A stretch of 47,505 bases of DNA from a bacterium (GCA_035295165.1 DATGJN010000002.1:1-47505); one strand, 5' to 3'; numbered from the stretch's first letter, positions 33,538-41,814 are shown. Numbers and translations are program-made. The notes: a model not told the origin generated them from the sequence alone.

Positions 33538-34578
33538 TTACGGGTGCACCACGACCTTGAGAGCCGCGCCGCCGGTGCGCACGAGAGCGTAGCCGCGCCC
33601 GATGTCTTCCAGCGGCAACCGGTGCGTGATCAAGCGTTCGACCGGCAGGCCGTCCGCGAGTAGCCGCATCGCCTCCCGCGTGTCATTCGGGCCGGCCGAG
33701 TAGGACGGAACGATCGTCGTCTCCCGAAAGAACAGATCGTGCACGGGGAGCGGCCAGCGGCCGTCCGGCGGCGTGGGAGCAAACACCGCGAGGGTGCCTC
33801 CTGGCGCGACCGCGCGGCGTCCCGCCTCGAGGGCGTCGACGGTGCCGGGGCACACGATCACAACGTCGGCGCCCTCGCCGTCCGTCAGGTGGGCTACTCC
33901 CTCGTCGAGTCCGGTCTGCGAGGTATCGATCACCGCATCCGCGGCCCGGGCGCCGTGCGCGAGGCGTTCCGGCACGCGATCGGCGGCCAGGAGCTGGCCG
34001 GGACGCACGAGGGCCCGGAGGGCCTGCAGGTGCAGCAACCCCATCAGGCCCAAACCGACCACCAACACGCGGTCCCCGTCCTGCACCCGGGCACGGCGAA
34101 TCGACTTCACCACGCACGCCAGCGGTTCTACAAACGTCGCGGCGTCGTCAGACAGGTCATCGGGTACGCGCAGGGCGTCACCCGCCACGGCGGGTGACTG
34201 CACGACCGCATACGTCGCGAGACCGCCGGGCACCAAACGCCGCGGCCGCCAGGTCGCACAGTGAACGAAGTCGCCGCGCCGACACCGCCGGCACGTCAGG
34301 CACGGCGCGTGATGGTGCACGGACACACGGTCCCCCGGTCGGAACGCGACGTCGTCGCCGACGTCGATGACTTCGCCGACGGGCTCGTGGCCGAGCGGCA
34401 CCGGGGCCTTCCGCATCATGTACCAATCCATAATCTCGCCGGGGCACAGGCCGCACGCCTTGACGCGGATCAGCATGTCGCCTCGTCCGAGCGGGGGTAC
34501 CGCGACCTCCTCGAGACGCAGATCGCCGGGTCCGTGGTAGATCGCCGCGATGGTCGTGGCCGGTCGCGTTACGCCCAC
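33538..34578 (-). CDS. Zinc-dependent medium-chain dehydrogenase (first of a pair)
   Basis: A 346-residue MDR-family alcohol dehydrogenase. Catalytic-zinc residues are in KACGLCPGEI, GHEPVG and EPLACV; the structural zinc loop is CLTCRRCRRGDFVHC; NAD(P) binding is VLVVGLGLMGLLHLQAL. It resembles sorbitol/threonine dehydrogenases. The GTG start at 34578 overlaps the end of the preceding dehydrogenase gene by 10 bases, so the two are coupled. Two different MDR enzymes in one operon suggest successive or alternative oxidations of a polyol or sugar. Confidence 0.9.
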   Translation of the reverse strand: MGVTRPATTIAAIYHGPGDLRLEEVAVPPLGRGDMLIRVKACGLCPGEIMDWYMMRKAPVPLGHEPVGEVIDVGDDVAFRPGDRVSVHHHAPCLTCRRCRRGDFVHCATWRPRRLVPGGLATYAVVQSPAVAGDALRVPDDLSDDAATFVEPLACVVKSIRRARVQDGDRVLVVGLGLMGLLHLQALRALVRPGQLLAADRVPERLAHGARAADAVIDTSQTGLDEGVAHLTDGEGADVVIVCPGTVDALEAGRRAVAPGGTLAVFAPTPPDGRWPLPVHDLFFRETTIVPSYSAGPNDTREAMRLLADGLPVERLITHRLPLEDIGRGYALVRTGGAALKVVVHP

Positions 34579-35603
34579 GTGGAGCCCTCCGGAAGGACGG
34601 CGTACTTGGCGCCGACGCCGCGGTCGAGATCGTGAAAGACCTGGACGATGCCATCGAGCGGGCGCGTCTCGCTGATCAAGTCGCGCGGCCGGAACGTCCC
34701 CGACGACAACAACCCGAGCGCCGCGTGCACGTCGTCCGTGCCGTAGTGGAACGTGGCGATCAAGTCGACCTCACCGTAGTGAAGACGCGTGGCGTCGAAC
34801 TCGGGGGTGGTGCCGCCGGGCAGTCCCCCGAACAGCAGCACCCGGCCCCCGCCGGCCACCCACCGAGGCGCCGCCGTCCAGATGTCGGGCGATCCCGTGC
34901 ACTCGATGAGCACGTCGGGGCCGTCGCCCCACAGCGCCCGGAGCGCCTGACCGGGGTCGTCCGCGCGAGCGTCGATCGTATGCGCGGCCCCCGCCCGCAC
35001 AGCCTGCTCCCGTGCGGCGGCCCGCCGTCCCACGGCAGCCACCTCCAGGCCGCGGCGGCTCGCTTCCCGAATGTGCAGGAGCCCGATCGGACCGAGCCCG
35101 ACGACGGCGACGCGTCCACCGGAGAATCGGCCTAAACGCCGCCAGCCGTGCACGACGCAGGCGAGCGGCTCGAGAAAAGCCGCCTCGACGTAGGAGAGCA
35201 TCTCCGGTTTCGCAAAAAGATGCCGGCGGACGATGCGCCGGGGCACGCGCATCTGGTCGCCGTACGCCCCGACGGCCATGTCGTCGAACAGCGTTTCGCA
35301 GAGGTTTTCGCTGCCGCGCCGGCAGGGACCACACTCTCCGCACGGCGCGGTCGGCATGAAGACAACGGCCTGCCCCACGGTGAATCCCCCGACCCCGTCG
35401 CCGACGGCGGCGATGTCCCCCGCAGCCTCGTGCCCGAAGGGTCCGAAGGGAACCCGGGGATGCCCCCGGCGGTAGGTCTTGAGATCGGTGCCGCACGTCA
35501 GCGCGGCGCGCACGCGCACGACGACCTCGCCAGGCGCCGGAACCGGCACGGGCACGTGCTCCAACGTCAGATCGTAGGGAGCCCGAAGCACTGCCTGGCG
35601 CAT
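34569..35603 (-). CDS. Zinc-dependent medium-chain dehydrogenase (second of a pair)
   Basis: A 344-residue MDR enzyme: catalytic-zinc region ALTCGTDLKTYRRGHPRVPFGPFGHEAAG, structural loop CGECGPCRRGSENLC, an EPLACVVHGW segment and VAVVGLGPIGLLHIREAS for NAD(P). It is clearly related to, but distinct from, the downstream copy. ATG at 35603 is chosen; GTG at 35609 is also in frame. It leads a two-gene operon whose substrate is unknown. Confidence 0.9.
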   Translation of the reverse strand: MRQAVLRAPYDLTLEHVPVPVPAPGEVVVRVRAALTCGTDLKTYRRGHPRVPFGPFGHEAAGDIAAVGDGVGGFTVGQAVVFMPTAPCGECGPCRRGSENLCETLFDDMAVGAYGDQMRVPRRIVRRHLFAKPEMLSYVEAAFLEPLACVVHGWRRLGRFSGGRVAVVGLGPIGLLHIREASRRGLEVAAVGRRAAAREQAVRAGAAHTIDARADDPGQALRALWGDGPDVLIECTGSPDIWTAAPRWVAGGGRVLLFGGLPGGTTPEFDATRLHYGEVDLIATFHYGTDDVHAALGLLSSGTFRPRDLISETRPLDGIVQVFHDLDRGVGAKYAVLPEGSTWA

Positions 35604-35655
35604 GGTCACCCCGCATCCCTCACAAGTGAAATGATGCGCCGGTGGAAGGAACGGG

Positions 35656-36222
35656 TCAAGAGACCTCTGTGGACGGCGCCCGGAGCCAGGCGAGATCTAT
35701 CCAGGTGCGCTCACGGCGCACCGGCCGCTTCGCGTTGCGGGTGAAGATCGCGACCTCGCCCCAGGGTTCGTGGGGCTGCGTCCACTGTGCGAATCCGAGA
35801 CGCGCAAGCGACGCGCTGCGGCAGACGACGCCTTCGAACGCCGCCGCATGCCACGTGCTGGCCGCCCGCTGGGTGTCTGCTTTGGTCACCCCGGTGGGGT
35901 ACGCCGATGGCAGCCCTGCCGTCGCGAGGCCTGCGGGGGTCGCCGCATCCACCAGCTCACCGCGCCAGCCGAGCTCGTGCAACACCGGGAGGGCGTCCGG
36001 CTGCAGATCTTCGAGGACCACGCCGGAGCGGCTGAAGAGATCGTTGGCCACCGACCGGGCGACCGCCAGGCTACAACACGCATACAGCGCGGGGAAGTCC
36101 GGAGTGTTCCACCGGTTGTCGCGCCTGGTCTGACTGTACGACGCATCCTCCGACATCGTGTGCCGGCGCGCCAGCACCCGGTAGACGTTGTGGGTGTGCG
36201 GCATGAGCCGCGCGGCGGTCAT
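35656..36222 (-). CDS. RES-domain toxin (type II toxin-antitoxin)
   Basis: A 188-residue protein with the RES fold of NAD+-degrading toxins: NVYRVLARRH with the first conserved Arg, NTPDFPALYACCSLAVARSVANDLF for the Arg/Tyr/acid block (here divergent, no clear Glu), and AAFEGVVCRSASLARLGFAQW with the conserved Ser region. RES toxins deplete NAD+ when free of their antitoxin. Its ATG overlaps the antitoxin's TGA as ATGA. The divergence of the acidic active-site residue leaves activity open. Confidence 0.8.
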   Translation of the reverse strand: MTAARLMPHTHNVYRVLARRHTMSEDASYSQTRRDNRWNTPDFPALYACCSLAVARSVANDLFSRSGVVLEDLQPDALPVLHELGWRGELVDAATPAGLATAGLPSAYPTGVTKADTQRAASTWHAAAFEGVVCRSASLARLGFAQWTQPHEPWGEVAIFTRNAKRPVRRERTWIDLAWLRAPSTEVS

Positions 36223-36965
36223 GCCTGATACGACAGGGCGAGATCGTACCGATCTGCGACGTCCGCAATCCGCCCCCGCCGGATCCAGTCGATCGCGCGC
36301 TCCCCACTGAACACTTCGGCGGGGCGGCGGATCACTTCCGGAAGCCGCTCGGGACGGAAGAGCGCGACCAACCGCTTGAGGGCGTCCGCGGCGCTGTCGA
36401 GCTTGGCCAGCTTCGCCTCCGGGATGGACCCCGTGCCGTGCGACCATCGACGGATCGTCTCGCCCGACACCTCGAGCACAGGGCCGAATTCGTCGTGGCT
36501 CATTCCGAGCCCGCCGAGGAGCTCGGCGAGCAGGGCTGGCCCCCGCGACACCTTGGCCTGGGCGATGAGGACCCCGGACACCGTGGCGGAAAACATCCGG
36601 AGCGTCCCATCGTCCGCGGGACCGGGCCGACAGTGCGTACGAGTGGGAACCGCCGCGACGGGATCGCCACGGTAGAACCGCCACTTGATCATCAGGAGGC
36701 GGGTCGCCTCGCGCCGATGCCCCCGCTGGTAGCACAGAAACGGCGCGAACGCGTCCTGCACCACGGCCCCGGCAACGACCAGACCCGTGTCCGGCCGGAG
36801 GCCCGCCTGCTTCCCGAGTGCGGTGAAGAACTCGCTGATCTCGACCACAAACACCCGGATCCCCTCGGCGCTGCCACGCTCAAGGAGTCGGTTGAGCGTA
36901 CGATGTGTCGCGAGGCGGCGCTCCAGGTCTGCCTCGGCTCGGCGAAGTGCCACGGACTGTGGCAT
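36219..36965 (-). CDS. Xre/MbcA/ParS-family antitoxin with a long N-terminal extension
   Basis: A 248-residue protein. Its C-terminal half has an Xre-like HTH (LGMSHDEFGPVLEVSGETIRRWSHGTGSIP) and then the DUF2384 toxin-binding domain (ALKRLVALFRPERLPEVIRRPAEVFSGERAIDWIRRGRIADVADRYDL). Known Xre antitoxins of RES toxins have about 130-160 residues; here ~120 extra N-terminal residues of unknown fold precede the HTH. ATG at 36965 has GGAGG ten bases upstream. It is co-transcribed with, and overlaps, the RES toxin gene. Confidence 0.82.
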   Translation of the reverse strand: MPQSVALRRAEADLERRLATHRTLNRLLERGSAEGIRVFVVEISEFFTALGKQAGLRPDTGLVVAGAVVQDAFAPFLCYQRGHRREATRLLMIKWRFYRGDPVAAVPTRTHCRPGPADDGTLRMFSATVSGVLIAQAKVSRGPALLAELLGGLGMSHDEFGPVLEVSGETIRRWSHGTGSIPEAKLAKLDSAADALKRLVALFRPERLPEVIRRPAEVFSGERAIDWIRRGRIADVADRYDLALSYQA

Positions 36966-36999
36966 CGGCGGCCATCCTCCCGATGAGGATCAATTGTGC

Positions 37000-37046
37000 G
37001 GTTCGTTCGCTATTAGTGTGCCACAAATGAGCCACACAATCAACCT
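37000..37046 (-). promoter_or_regulatory. Probable promoter/operator of the toxin-antitoxin pair
   Basis: This AT-richer stretch upstream of the antitoxin ATG contains TTGTGT, an 18-base spacer and TAATAG on the minus strand, with repeated TTGTG(T)GGC elements and GTGTG...CACAC symmetry between the boxes. Autoregulation by the Xre antitoxin is inferred from location. Confidence 0.35.
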
Positions 37047-37096
37047 CACGCCTCCGCCGCCTCTGCCGGCGACTCGAGCGAGATCCGAGCGAAGAC

Positions 37097-37130
37097 GGCG
37101 CGGGGGCGCGGCCACCCACACCCCCGCGCC
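37097..37130 (-). terminator. GC-rich hairpin terminator
   Basis: GGCGCGGGGG and CCCCCGCGCC form a perfect 10-bp stem around a 14-base loop. It starts 29 bases beyond the stop of the Gly/Tyr-rich protein gene and separates it from the toxin-antitoxin promoter. Confidence 0.65.
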
Positions 37131-37158
37131 TTCTACGGAGTTGCCCCGATCGTGCCCG

Positions 37159-37533
37159 TCAGTGTGGACTGTTCCCGTCCTCCGGCCCACGCCGCGGCAA
37201 GGCGCCGGAATCGAACGGTTGCGACTGGTCAGATTGGCCGTAGCCGTTGCCGTAGCCGTAACCGTTGCCGTAACCGCCACGGTTCTGTCGGCCTTGGGTA
37301 CACGAACGGTCCTGTTGCCGGGCGGACCCCCAACGGCCATCGCGCGCCGAAGATGCGGTGCATCCCCTGCCCTGATCCTGGTACCGGCCGCCCCAGTTGG
37401 TCGTGTGGGCCGGATAGTTCGGTTGGTACCTCGGCGACTCGGCGTACGCCGGCAGCCCGCTCAACACCACACATGCCGCTCCCATGATCACGAGTCGTAA
37501 CACCCGTGCCTTCACCAGCGTGCCTAACGTCAT
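37159..37533 (-). CDS. Small secreted Gly/Tyr/Asn-rich protein
   Basis: A 124-residue protein with a signal peptide (RVLRLVIMGAACVVLSGLPAYAE) and a low-complexity mature part: YQPNYPAHTTNWGGRYQDQGRGC, two cysteines, and the repeat GGYGNGYGYGNGYGQ near the C-terminus. No family is recognised; the repeat could be adhesive or structural. ATG at 37533 has a perfect GGAGGTGA at seven bases. Three 11-bp-spaced repeats upstream suggest control by a response regulator. A hairpin terminator follows, so it is a single-gene unit. Confidence 0.75.
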   Translation of the reverse strand: MTLGTLVKARVLRLVIMGAACVVLSGLPAYAESPRYQPNYPAHTTNWGGRYQDQGRGCTASSARDGRWGSARQQDRSCTQGRQNRGGYGNGYGYGNGYGQSDQSQPFDSGALPRRGPEDGNSPH

Positions 37534-37651
37534 CCCGATCACCTCCGATTGATGCGTCGTCCGCTTCCCGTGCGGCCCCGGTGTCGGACCGGCGACGGGC
37601 TGCTGACACTCTGAGGGTACACGACGCCCTTGAAGGACTGTCACAGAGGCG

Positions 37652-37678
37652 ATGAATATCGGATGAATGTCCTGTGAA
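37652..37678 (-). promoter_or_regulatory. Three 11-bp direct repeats, OmpR/PhoB-type site
   Basis: On the minus strand TTCAC (37678-37674), TTCAT (37667-37663) and TTCAT (37656-37652) recur with exactly 11-bp period. This is the layout of binding sites for winged-helix response regulators such as PhoB/PhoP. It lies 119 bases upstream of the Gly/Tyr-rich protein ATG. Confidence 0.5.
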
Positions 37679-37759
37679 GGCGGCCGTGACGTCAGACCGC
37701 CGAGCCGAGATGCCCGCTCCTCGGATGCCTCACGCTGACCGCACGCGTGTGTCGCCAAC

Positions 37760-37790
37760 GCGGGTGCCCCCGGTCGCCGGGGGCACCCGC
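37760..37790 (-). terminator. GC-rich hairpin terminator of molybdoenzyme 1
   Basis: GCGGGTGCCCCCGG and its complement form a perfect 14-bp stem with a TCG loop, 19 bases beyond the stop at 37809. There is no T tract. Confidence 0.75.
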
Positions 37791-37808
37791 ACGCTTAGAG
37801 GCGGCGCC

Positions 37809-40271
37809 CTACGCGCCTTGGATCGGCGCGTAGTCGTTCGGGCGCTCGCCCCCGTAGTGCTTCTCGATCTGGACGAGGTTCGTATACGCCACCGGCCCCT
37901 GCGCCAACTGGGACGTCCCACGCTGCGATGTCAGGACGTTGGTGCAGCCGCCGCGATCGAGGCTGCCGATCTTGCCCGGCTCGGCCGGTGTATACCACGC
38001 ACCCTCGTGGAGCAACGCCACGCGTGCGCGCACGCGCTCCGAGACCACCGCCGCGGCCAGGACCTGTCCCCGATCGTTGAACACCCGCACCACGTCCCCG
38101 GTCGTGATCCCGCGGGCCGCCGCGTCCGTGGGATTGATGACCACCGGCTCGTACCCCTTGACCTTGCTGTACTGATGGAGCTCCTGCACGTTGTCGTAGG
38201 ATGAGTGCCGCCGCCAGATCGGGTGTTTGGTGATCAGGTGGAACGGGTACGTTGCCGCCTTCGGGCTGCCGAGCCACTCAAACGGCTCCATCCACTGGGG
38301 CGTGGGCGGACAATCCGTATAGCCGAGCTTCGCGATCGCCGCCGAGTAGATCTCGAGCTTCCCAGACGGCGTGTTGAGTGGGTTCGCGTTCGGGTCCTTG
38401 CGAAAGGCCGCGAAGCCCACGTACGGGGTCTCGTCAATCGGCAACATGTAGTAGCCGACCTCTTTGAACCGCTCGTAGCTCATCGGAATCTGGGCGGACG
38501 CGTAGATCTTCCGCAGCCACTGGTCCGCGGTGTCGAGGCCCATCGTGAACCTATCCTTGAACCCGAGTCGCGCCGACAGGTCCCGAAACACGTCAAAGTC
38601 GGATCGGGATTCCCCGAGCGACTCGATCGCCTTGTGCTGGTAGACCACGTACCGCCACGTCTGGCTGATGTCGTCGCGTTCAAGGAGCGTGTTGATCGGC
38701 AGCACGATGTCCGCGTGCCGCGCCATCGGCGTCCACCAACTGTCCTGCACGATGATCGTCTCCATCTTGCGGAACGCCTGGAGGTTTCGGTTGACCTCGT
38801 CGTGTTGGTTGAGCGTGGAGCCCCCGACCCAGTAGATGAGCTTGATCTCCGACTTCCCCGGCTGCGGATACTGGTAGGTGTTGCCGTTGTGATGCAGCGT
38901 CACCGGCGCGTTCAGGACCGCGTTCGCGAACTGCTGGTCCAGCACGATCTGCGTCACCGGATTCTGCACCCCGGGGAATCCCGCGGGGCCCCGGCCCTTG
39001 ATGCGCGCGTCGCCGGCCGATCCGAAGCCCGGGATCGACGCGGTGAGCCCGCCGCCCGGGAGCCCGAACTCGCCTTTCAGGGCGGCCAGCGTGATGAGCA
39101 TCCGCACCTGCTGCTCGCCGTGATCTTGCCGCTGGATCCCGAACCCCGTCGTGATCTTCACGCGGGAGGTGCCCGCGTATTCGTGCGCGAGGGCCCGGAT
39201 CCGCTCCGCGGGGATATCCGTCAGCGCCGCCGCCCACTCCGGCGTCTTCGGCTGCTTGTCCGTCTCCCCCATCACGTACTGCCGGAACGGCTCGAATCCG
39301 ACCGTGTACGTGTCGATGAACCCCTTGTTGTAGAGGTTTTCGGTGAGCATCACATACGCCATGGCTGCGATCAGCGCCGAGTCGGTGCCGGGTCGGATCG
39401 GGATCCACTGCTGAGACACCTCGGCGGTCTCGGTGTAGACGGGGTCGATCGTGATGAGCTTCCCGCCCCGCTGCTTGAACGCGGCGATCCACTCGTACGT
39501 GCGGCCCTGCAGCGGCCCGACGACCTTCTGGACGTTCATCGGGTCGCTGCCCCACACGATCACCAGGTTGCTGTTGGCAACCGTGTCCGCCCACGAATCG
39601 TCGGGAAAGATCACGCCCCAGGAGTACGGCGCCGCCCACTGCCACGCGGCGTAACTCTTGTTGCCGATGCGGTTCGTGTACCCGCCGTAGAGGCTCAAGA
39701 AGCGGCTGAGCTGGCCTGTCTTGGTGTTCAACAGCCCGGTCGTAGACCACCCGCCGATCATGCCGCCGAAGATCCCCTCGTTGCCGTAGCGCGTCTTGAC
39801 ACGCTTGAGTTCCTGCGCCACGAGGTCCAGCGCTTCGTCCCAGCTCACCCTCCGATAGCGCGGCACCCCCCGGGTCGCGCGATTGCCGCCCGCGCCGGGC
39901 TTCCAGTCCGCCCGTACCATCGGGTACAGGATCCGATCCGGCGCGTATGTGCGGTGGTGCCAGTTCAACGCCATCGGCGACGCCACGTTGTTGGGGTAGT
40001 CGAGGCTGCTGACCCGGGTGATGCGCCCGTTCAGCACGTGCACGTCGATCAGCCCCTCGTTGTCGGCGCTCGCGAGGACCCGCTCGGTCCCGGCGGGCGG
40101 TTCCAGTGGCGACGCCGCAGGCATGGCGGCCGCCGCCGCAGGCCGAGGCTGGAGCGCGGCTCCCAGCAATGACGTACTCGCCGCCGCGGCACCGACACCC
40201 CTCAGGAACTCCCGGCGGCGTACCCGGCCCCGCGGTGCCTTCGCGTCGGTCCGCTCGGATGATTCACTCAT
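37809..40271 (-). CDS. Tat-exported molybdopterin oxidoreductase, DMSO reductase family (paralogue 1)
   Basis: An 820-residue catalytic subunit. The Tat signal is RVRRREFLRGVGAAAASTSLLGAAL (twin Arg at 18-19). No CxxC...C Fe-S motif follows it. Mo-bisMGD regions seen: RRVSWDEALDLVAQELKRV, GGMIGGWSTTGLLN, candidate Mo ligand Ser206 in GNKSYAAWQW, VIVWGSDPMN, and the C-terminal cofactor domain with INPTDAAARGITTGDVVRVFND. In overall length and lack of Fe-S it is like TorA/BisC, but the Ser context (KSYAAWQWAAPYSWG) is reminiscent of transhydroxylase-like members. Substrate unknown. ATG at 40271 has GGAGGGG at six bases. It is highly similar to the gene at 41815-44286. Confidence 0.92.
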   Translation of the reverse strand: MSESSERTDAKAPRGRVRRREFLRGVGAAAASTSLLGAALQPRPAAAAAMPAASPLEPPAGTERVLASADNEGLIDVHVLNGRITRVSSLDYPNNVASPMALNWHHRTYAPDRILYPMVRADWKPGAGGNRATRGVPRYRRVSWDEALDLVAQELKRVKTRYGNEGIFGGMIGGWSTTGLLNTKTGQLSRFLSLYGGYTNRIGNKSYAAWQWAAPYSWGVIFPDDSWADTVANSNLVIVWGSDPMNVQKVVGPLQGRTYEWIAAFKQRGGKLITIDPVYTETAEVSQQWIPIRPGTDSALIAAMAYVMLTENLYNKGFIDTYTVGFEPFRQYVMGETDKQPKTPEWAAALTDIPAERIRALAHEYAGTSRVKITTGFGIQRQDHGEQQVRMLITLAALKGEFGLPGGGLTASIPGFGSAGDARIKGRGPAGFPGVQNPVTQIVLDQQFANAVLNAPVTLHHNGNTYQYPQPGKSEIKLIYWVGGSTLNQHDEVNRNLQAFRKMETIIVQDSWWTPMARHADIVLPINTLLERDDISQTWRYVVYQHKAIESLGESRSDFDVFRDLSARLGFKDRFTMGLDTADQWLRKIYASAQIPMSYERFKEVGYYMLPIDETPYVGFAAFRKDPNANPLNTPSGKLEIYSAAIAKLGYTDCPPTPQWMEPFEWLGSPKAATYPFHLITKHPIWRRHSSYDNVQELHQYSKVKGYEPVVINPTDAAARGITTGDVVRVFNDRGQVLAAAVVSERVRARVALLHEGAWYTPAEPGKIGSLDRGGCTNVLTSQRGTSQLAQGPVAYTNLVQIEKHYGGERPNDYAPIQGA

Positions 40272-40372
40272 GGTTCCCCTCCTTCGGCGGGCGCGCGACC
40301 GTCTGCGCGCTCGCCCTCATGGTCTCACGCTACCAACCCCCGGCCGGGTGGAGTATCCGGTCTCTACCTGAT

Positions 40373-40405
40373 TTGACGGGAAGCCAGCGTTCATCGAATC
40401 TTCAC
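40373..40405 (+). promoter_or_regulatory. Promoter-like element and two 11-bp repeats
   Basis: TTGACG (40373-40378) is followed by TTCAT (40390-40394) and TTCAC (40401-40405), an 11-bp period as at 37652-37678. They lie in the divergent gap between molybdoenzyme 1 and the small membrane ORF, so one regulator may act on both sites. The -10 match is weak. Confidence 0.35.
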
Positions 40406-40454
40406 GACATCCGCGCGGGTTCTTCGCACCGTCGGGCCGGCCCGTGGGGACAAC

Positions 40455-40562
40455 ATGAGTGCGTGGATCACGCGCGGAGAGGGGGTACAAACCATGTTGA
40501 TTGCGCTGCTTCTACTCGCGGGGCTGGCAATGTGGGCAACCGGTCACCTCATTCTCCAGTAG
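40455..40562 (+). CDS. Small membrane peptide (35 or 22 residues)
   Basis: The frame has two possible ATG starts, 40455 and 40494. The shorter reads MLIALLLLAGLAMWATGHLIL, a single transmembrane helix; the longer adds a short charged N-terminus (MSAWITRGEGVQT). GGAGAGGGGG lies 8-17 bases upstream of the second ATG, which favours 22 residues. A 15-bp hairpin terminator starts eight bases after the stop. SD, hydrophobic peptide and terminator together make chance unlikely. It may be an accessory subunit for a membrane complex; no family is recognised. Confidence 0.55.
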   Translation: MSAWITRGEGVQTMLIALLLLAGLAMWATGHLILQ

Positions 40563-40570
40563 GCACACGT

Positions 40571-40604
40571 ACGCCCCGGCGGAGGAACGCCTCCGCCGGG
40601 GCGT
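40571..40604. terminator. Bidirectional GC-rich hairpin terminator
   Basis: ACGCCCCGGCGGAGG and its exact complement form a 15-bp stem with an AACG loop. It lies between the stop of the small membrane ORF (plus) and the stop of the GGDEF gene (minus), and can serve both. Confidence 0.8.
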
Positions 40605-40622
40605 GGATCGCCCCCGCCCTCC

Positions 40623-41672
40623 CTATCGTCGTCCGGACTGGCGCACCCCGTTTCTCACGAACAGGCGCTTCATCTTGCGCAACCGGTTGTCAGCCTCCCG
40701 CAGGAGCCCTTCGGGGGTCTGCGCGTCCTTCGGCCATGTCGCGAGTCCGCACGAGAGACTCGCGTAGGAGCCGGCTTCCCGCATGTGGGGCACGGTGATC
40801 CGCACCGGACGGAGCCGCGCGACCAGCTTCTCCGCCTGGGCGGCCGTCGTCTCCGGGAGGAGCATGCCGAACTCGTCCCCGCCCCACCGCGCCACCATGT
40901 CGGAGCCGCGCACGTAACGGACCAGCAGATCCGCCACGTGGGCGAGCAGCTCGTCGCCCGCGGCGTGGCCGTGCACGCTGTTGATGATCTCAAACCCGTC
41001 GATGTCGAGCAGCACGACGCTGAGTTGGCGCCCCGTGCGCCGGTTGCGAGCGATCTCCGACCCAAGGCGATCCAGAAAACTCTGCCGGTTGGCCACGCCC
41101 GTGAGGGCGTCGGTCGCCGCGAGTTGCTTCAACTGCTCGTTGAGCCGCGCCACCTCCACCGCTCCCGCCAGATAGCGCCCGACCACCGTGAGGAGACTGA
41201 GGTCGGCCTCCGTGAACGCGCCCGGGGCGGCGGCGTAGGCGCTCAGGACCCCGATGGCGCGGTCGCTGACGACCAGTGGGGCGTAGATGCCTGACTTGAC
41301 CTTCCCCCCACGCGGGAGCGTCCCGCCGTCAGGGGACAGGTTCGAGATGAGCAACGGGACCTTGCGGTCCATGACGGTCCCGTGCAACCCCTTGTCTCGG
41401 GGCAGCGCCGCGCCCCGCGATTTCGCCCAGAGGCCCGAGGCGGCCCGAACGGTCAACGCGTTCGGCACGCGCTCGTCCAGCAGCGCGATCGTGCACGAGT
41501 CGAACCCCGTCTCCTCGTGGAGCGCCAGCATCACCCGCTCGAGCAGGGTCGGCAGCGACCGGACCGCCGCGAGGTCGTTTGCGAGACGCGCAAGAAAGAG
41601 GAGCGCCCGGTCCGGCTTCGCGGCGCCGGCTCGGGCTCCGTCCCCGGAACGTGACGAAGACACTTTCGACAT
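40623..41672 (-). CDS. GAF-GGDEF diguanylate cyclase
   Basis: A 349-residue cytosolic protein. A GAF domain (~25-175: LPTLLERVMLALHEETGFDSCTIALLDE to YAPLVVSDRAIGVLSAYA) is followed by a short helix and a GGDEF domain (~180-345). The active site is intact as GGDEF (264-268, RWGGDEFG), and the allosteric c-di-GMP inhibition site RxxD is RGSD (255-258) at the exact five-residue spacing. It should make c-di-GMP in response to a ligand or redox state sensed by GAF. It is inserted between molybdoenzymes 1 and 2, on the same strand but with its own terminator. Confidence 0.93.
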   Translation of the reverse strand: MSKVSSSRSGDGARAGAAKPDRALLFLARLANDLAAVRSLPTLLERVMLALHEETGFDSCTIALLDERVPNALTVRAASGLWAKSRGAALPRDKGLHGTVMDRKVPLLISNLSPDGGTLPRGGKVKSGIYAPLVVSDRAIGVLSAYAAAPGAFTEADLSLLTVVGRYLAGAVEVARLNEQLKQLAATDALTGVANRQSFLDRLGSEIARNRRTGRQLSVVLLDIDGFEIINSVHGHAAGDELLAHVADLLVRYVRGSDMVARWGGDEFGMLLPETTAAQAEKLVARLRPVRITVPHMREAGSYASLSCGLATWPKDAQTPEGLLREADNRLRKMKRLFVRNGVRQSGRR

Positions 41673-41760
41673 GTGTCGGGTCCCCTGGACAGGTCAATTT
41701 GCTCGTTAGTAGCGTGCCCATCTTCCGCGCCCGTGAGACGCCCGCGCGGCCGGTAACGCC

Positions 41761-41786
41761 GTGCGCCCCCGGATTCGGGGGCGCAC
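41761..41786 (-). terminator. GC-rich hairpin terminator of molybdoenzyme 2
   Basis: GTGCGCCCCCG-GATT-CGGGGGCGCAC, a perfect 11-bp stem 29 bases beyond the stop at 41815, without a T tract. Confidence 0.75.
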
Positions 41787-41814
41787 GGTCGTCGCCGGGA
41801 CGCATGTGCCGGCG

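Noticed and set aside
38205-40172. Long plus-strand frame opposite molybdoenzyme 1, and a similar one opposite molybdoenzyme 2 at 41761-43386
   Set aside because: The two frames resemble each other only because the paralogous genes beneath them do. Composition is that of antisense shadows, and there is no SD or domain.
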